A stretch of DNA of 64,000 nucleotides from Mesorhizobium sp. M7A.F.Ca.US.006.01.1.1 (lineage in GTDB: Bacteria; Pseudomonadota; Alphaproteobacteria; Rhizobiales; Rhizobiaceae). This document shows positions 60,655-64,000 of the stretch, one piece after another; position 1 is the first letter of the stretch, and each line of letters begins with the position of its first letter. The notes beneath the pieces are model-generated. The model was not told the origin of the DNA. It searched no databases and was given only the letters and a program-made list of their open reading frames with translations. Made by a program: the position numbers and the translations under genes. The stretch lies in NCBI RefSeq assembly GCF_003997935.1, contig NZ_RZQL01000007.1:1-64000 (forward strand), in the 5' to 3' direction.

Positions 60655-61580
60655 ACAGCAGGTTCGTGCCAGGCGCCGCTGTCGAGCCAAGCCCGCTGCG
60701 GCAGACACCGACTGCGGCAATCGTGACGGCAAGCTACGCGCCCGACTTCGAGCGCTGCCGGTTGCTGTGCGAGACACTTGATCGCCATGTCTCCGGCGCG
60801 GCGCACCATTATATCCTGGTCGAACATCGCGACGTCAGGCTGTTTCGCCAATTGGAAACCGGCCGGCGCACGGTCGTCGACGAGCGTGAATTGCTGCCGC
60901 GCTGGCTGCACGCCTTCGACGATCCGCTCAGCCTGTTTCGCCGGCGCGTCTGGCTCAGCCTGAAGACCCAGCCCCTGCGCGGCTGGCATGTGCAGCAGTT
61001 GCGTCGCATCGCCATCTCGGCGCATGCCGGGGAAGACGTGCTCATCTTCTGCGATTCCGATGTTGCCTTCCTGAAACCTTTTGACTGCGGCGCCTTCTGG
61101 CGCGACGGCAAGGTGCGCCTGTTCCGCCGCGACGGTGTGCTGGCGGACGAAGGTCATGAGGAGCATCGCATCTGGTCGCGCAATGCGGGCTCGGCACTCG
61201 GCATCGACCCGTCCCGGACGTCGATCCATGACTATATCTCGACGCTGATCGCCTGGCGGCGCGACACTGTGCTGGCCATGTGCGGCGAGATCGAGAAGGT
61301 CCATGGCCGCGACTGGGTCGAGGTCGTCGGCTCGGCGCGCAAATTCTCCGAATGCATGATCTACGGCCGCTATGTCGACGATCTGCTGGACGGTGCCGGC
61401 CACTTCCACGGTTCCGAAGAGTTCTGCCGCGTCCACTGGACCGGCGAAGCGCTTTCGGATGACGAGTTCCGCCGCTTCGTTGCCGCCATGGCGCCGGAGC
61501 AGGTGGCGATCGGCATGCAATCCTTCATCGGCACCGATATCGGCCGCATCCGCCGCCTGATTGGGCTCGATCGCTCTTAG
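60651..61580 (+). CDS. DUF6492-type putative glycosyltransferase
   Basis: A 309-residue protein with a GT-A-like look: TAAIVTASYAPDFERCRLLC at the start, a DSDVAFLKPFDC acidic motif (near 140) of the D-x-D kind, and later HWTGEALSDDEF. It matches the DUF6492 polysaccharide-associated group as I recall it. ATG 60651 overlaps the WecG stop (ATGA), which settles the start against a longer frame inside that gene. Convergent with the flippase, overlapping its end by 4 bp. Exact activity unknown. Confidence 0.85.
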   Translation: MNSRFVPGAAVEPSPLRQTPTAAIVTASYAPDFERCRLLCETLDRHVSGAAHHYILVEHRDVRLFRQLETGRRTVVDERELLPRWLHAFDDPLSLFRRRVWLSLKTQPLRGWHVQQLRRIAISAHAGEDVLIFCDSDVAFLKPFDCGAFWRDGKVRLFRRDGVLADEGHEEHRIWSRNAGSALGIDPSRTSIHDYISTLIAWRRDTVLAMCGEIEKVHGRDWVEVVGSARKFSECMIYGRYVDDLLDGAGHFHGSEEFCRVHWTGEALSDDEFRRFVAAMAPEQVAIGMQSFIGTDIGRIRRLIGLDRS

Positions 61581-62872
61581 ATAGCTTTCGCCGGCTTGCG
61601 CATCGCCGAATAGGTGAGCAGCGTCGAGGCGAGATACAAAAGCAGGAAGACGACATTGAGCGACAGCACCAGGTTCGGCGTGTCGAGGATGGTCGTCAGC
61701 ACATAGGTCAAAAGCAGCGCCTTCAGTGCGGCGAGCAGGCCGAGGTTGAGCGCCCGCACCAGCGTCTGGCCGCGAGCGAACAGAAGCTCAGCCTGGTATT
61801 CGACCAGATTGCGCAGTCCCGGCACGCAGATCGCCAGCACAACCAGCGGGGCGGCCTCGGCGACATTCTTGCCGAGTGCGTTGGGGAAGAAATGCAGCAC
61901 GATGCCGAGCGTCAAGAGCGCCAGCGTCGACACCGCGAAAACGCCGCCTTCGATGCCGCTCTTGACCGTCAGCCGTGACAGCAGTTCCGGCGCGCGCATC
62001 ATGCGCTGCACCAGCATCATCGAGAAGGTGCGGATCGGAATGGCGGTCAGGTCGACCAGCCGCATGATGATGGCGTAGATGCCGGCCAGATGCGGGCCCC
62101 CGATTGCCAGCACCAGCAACTTGTCGAATTCCATCTGCAGGTAGAACAGCACTTCGGCGCCGGCCACATAGACGGAATCGGCCAATCGCCGAAGATACAG
62201 CGCGACGCGCAGCCGCAGCCTCTGGCGCGGGTAGAAGAAGCCGAAGGCAATCAGCAGCGAGGCGGCATTGGCGCCGATATAGAACCAGGACCATATCCAG
62301 ACGCTGTGTTGTGCCCAGAACATGAACAGCACCGCGCCGAGCGCCCGCAGCGCGGTCGCTAGGATGGCCAGCAGCGCGGCGCGGCCGAACTTGCCCAGGC
62401 CGTTGTTGACGATCAGCGCCACCTCCACCGGCCGCCACAACAGCGCTTCGGCAAAGACGATTGCAGCAAACACCGACAGCGGCACGGTGTCGGCGAAGAA
62501 AAGCAGATAGACGCCGAACGAGGCCGCGGCCAGCAGCGGCAGCGACAGCACACCGAGCAGCAGGAAGCCGGCGGAAAAAGTGCCGATCAGATTGGGGCGG
62601 ATGGTGGCGGTGCGGTAGAGCGCCGAGATGAACCCGAAGGCGAGGATGCGCGACAGCATGACACCGGCCGCCGATGCGGTGGCGAACATGCCGAATTCGG
62701 AAATGGACAGCGTGTTGGCCAGCGCGATGAAATAGGCGAGTGAAAACACCAGTCGTCCGCCGGCGCCGCTGATCGCAGAAAAATAGTCGCGAAGCAGCCC
62801 CCGTCGTTCGGCCAAAAAAGTGCCGATCCGGGCGAGGGGCCGCCTTTGCGGTATGTCACTGGCCTGCGTCAT
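61577..62872 (-). CDS. Polysaccharide flippase-like membrane protein (Wzx/MOP type)
   Basis: A 431-residue protein with about twelve hydrophobic helices and almost no soluble loops, typical of the MOP flippase superfamily. LVFSLAYFIALANTLSISEF near the start and FFPNALGKNVAEAAPLVVLA late resemble lipopolysaccharide-biosynthesis flippases. It would move lipid-linked repeat units from the cytoplasmic to the periplasmic face for the ligase/polymerase. Minus strand, with its own promoter in the 198-bp region shared with the Wzz gene. Confidence 0.88.
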   Translation of the reverse strand: MTQASDIPQRRPLARIGTFLAERRGLLRDYFSAISGAGGRLVFSLAYFIALANTLSISEFGMFATASAAGVMLSRILAFGFISALYRTATIRPNLIGTFSAGFLLLGVLSLPLLAAASFGVYLLFFADTVPLSVFAAIVFAEALLWRPVEVALIVNNGLGKFGRAALLAILATALRALGAVLFMFWAQHSVWIWSWFYIGANAASLLIAFGFFYPRQRLRLRVALYLRRLADSVYVAGAEVLFYLQMEFDKLLVLAIGGPHLAGIYAIIMRLVDLTAIPIRTFSMMLVQRMMRAPELLSRLTVKSGIEGGVFAVSTLALLTLGIVLHFFPNALGKNVAEAAPLVVLAICVPGLRNLVEYQAELLFARGQTLVRALNLGLLAALKALLLTYVLTTILDTPNLVLSLNVVFLLLYLASTLLTYSAMRKPAKAI

Positions 62873-63070
62873 GTCTCATGGAGAGCCTAGGCCGGAAAAC
62901 TTAACGTGCCGTTCTGGGGCCTAAGGTTGCGTCGAAAATAGATGCAACCGAAGAGGGAAATCGCAGCCCCGGCGCGGGAAAATTAACCTTTTGTTTTCCA
63001 TGCCTGTTTAGCGTGGCTTAACGAATGGCCAATCGCCGTTTGCAGGTCGCCAAAGGTAAAGCTCCAGACG

Positions 63071-64000
63071 ATGGTCGACAGGGAAAACCGCGAAGACTGG
63101 AAGCGCGAGCGCTCATTGCTGGCGCTTGGCCAGGCCGTGCGCGGCGACGAACCCGACGCGTCGCTGGTCTCGATAGGCGACCGGGCAGACCCGTCATGGC
63201 GCGAGGATGCCGCCACCCGTCATCGTCTCGCCCGCTCGCAGCGCGAGGCGCGCAACCCGAAACTGTCGGATCCGGTCGCGGCCGAGGGGGATCGTGAGCA
63301 AGCTTACCGCGCGCAAACCACGCCACGGACACAGCCTGGTGCCGCCGAAACCGCTGGCGCCCGTCGCGCCGATCGTGCATCGGAACCTTACGCTGCAGGC
63401 GACGCGTCGTTATCCCGAAACGACGGCATGGACAGCCAGCAGTGGAAGCCGCTGATCGATCCGATGCAGGTCGTGCGCGGTGTCGGCAAGTCGAAGCTGC
63501 TGATCGTGACGACGACACTACTGGGCGCCGCGCTCGGCGTCACCATCGCGCTGTCGACGCCGAAGAAATATGAGGCCACCACCGAACTGATCGTCGACCC
63601 GCGCGACCTGAAGCTAACCGATCGCGACCTCACCCAGTCGGTCGTCGCTTCCGACGCCACGCTGGCCATCGTCGAGAACCAGGTTCGGGTGCTGACCTCA
63701 GGCACCGTTCTCAATAAGGTCGTCGACAAGCTCAATCTGGTCAACGATCCGGAATTCAATGGGCAAGGCGGCGGCGGCCTCAGCGTCATGTCGCTCATCC
63801 GCTCCGTCCTGTCGCGCAATGACGGGCCGGGGGGTGTCGACGACACCCGCCGCCGTGCACTTGCTGTCGGCAATCTGGCCGAGACCCTTTCGGTCGAACG
63901 CGGCGGCAAGACCTTCGTCATCACCGTCAGCGCCACCACGCAGAATGGCGAGAAATCGGCCCTCATCGCCAACACGATGACGGATGTCTTCCTGCAGACC
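63071..64000 (+). CDS. ExoP/Wzz-type polysaccharide chain-length protein, N-terminal part
   Basis: The gene runs off the right edge; 310 codons are visible. ATG 63071 starts MVDRENREDWKRERSLLALG, a basic, Ala/Arg-rich and probably disordered 130-residue region. A membrane helix follows at about 141-161 (KLLIVTTTLLGAALGVTIAL), then the Wzz domain: STPKKYEATTELIVDPRDL, QVRVLTSGTVLNKVVDKLNL and FVITVSATTQNGEKSALIAN. By family it controls export and chain length with a C-terminal tyrosine-kinase domain in ExoP-like members, which would lie beyond the window. The unusually long cytoplasmic N-terminus is noteworthy. AAAGGT precedes by about 14 bp. Confidence 0.88.
   Translation, partial: MVDRENREDWKRERSLLALGQAVRGDEPDASLVSIGDRADPSWREDAATRHRLARSQREARNPKLSDPVAAEGDREQAYRAQTTPRTQPGAAETAGARRADRASEPYAAGDASLSRNDGMDSQQWKPLIDPMQVVRGVGKSKLLIVTTTLLGAALGVTIALSTPKKYEATTELIVDPRDLKLTDRDLTQSVVASDATLAIVENQVRVLTSGTVLNKVVDKLNLVNDPEFNGQGGGGLSVMSLIRSVLSRNDGPGGVDDTRRRALAVGNLAETLSVERGGKTFVITVSATTQNGEKSALIANTMTDVFLQT

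Overview
The window is high-GC alphaproteobacterial chromosome and reads as Mesorhizobium or a close relative in the Rhizobiales. Pointers are a Sinorhizobium-type alpha-galactoside (agp) operon, the murA-DUF2948-hisD-UPF0262-phosphatase-infA-maf-yacG block, several branched-chain-amino-acid-type (Liv) ABC transporters, and an ExoP/Wzz-type polysaccharide locus. The species assignment is inference from gene content and protein style.

Layout. 1-3.6 kb: end of a carbohydrate ABC transporter operon (permease, UgpC/MsmK-type ATPase) closing with a dehydrogenase fused to an aldo/keto reductase. 3.6-13.7 kb: alpha-galactoside locus, AraC-type regulator (agpT) divergent from agaL1-agpA-agpB-agpC-agpD-agaL2. 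The binding-protein gene agpA is split by a frameshift at a T6 run. 13.7-19.5 kb: housekeeping genes on the minus strand (yacG, maf, infA, a low-molecular-weight phosphatase, UPF0262, hisD, DUF2948, murA), then tRNA-Thr(GGT).

19.5-34.5 kb: accessory-looking region beside the tRNA. A minus-strand run of eleven genes (33667 down to 20003) encodes a fumarylacetoacetase-family enzyme, an alpha/beta hydrolase, an amidohydrolase, a Liv transporter whose second ATPase is fused to a Tm-1-like (UPF0261) domain, a long flotillin, an SRPBCC protein and an SRPBCC-quinone oxidoreductase fusion. A divergent GntR/FCD regulator probably controls it. This is the best candidate for an undescribed system: uptake and breakdown of an unidentified, possibly hydrophobic or aromatic-derived, compound.

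34.5-44.6 kb: an M15-like secreted protein, an RpiR regulator, an M20 deacylase, a second Liv transporter whose livG is frameshifted inside a 22-bp perfect palindrome, and an alpha/beta hydrolase. 44.7-51.4 kb: metH behind a candidate SahR-type operator, a VOC protein with a divergent TetR regulator, and a Tat-exported multicopper oxidase. 51.4-55.3 kb: a galactitol-type PTS (IIC-IIA-IIB), unusual for rhizobia, divergent from an SAF-domain oxidoreductase. 55.3-64 kb: proC and an exopolysaccharide cluster (ligase/polymerase, four glycosyltransferase-type proteins, a flippase, and the start of an ExoP/Wzz protein that runs off the right edge).

No CRISPR array, complete insertion sequence, rRNA or prophage was seen. 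All homology statements are from recognised motifs and gene order; no searches were run.
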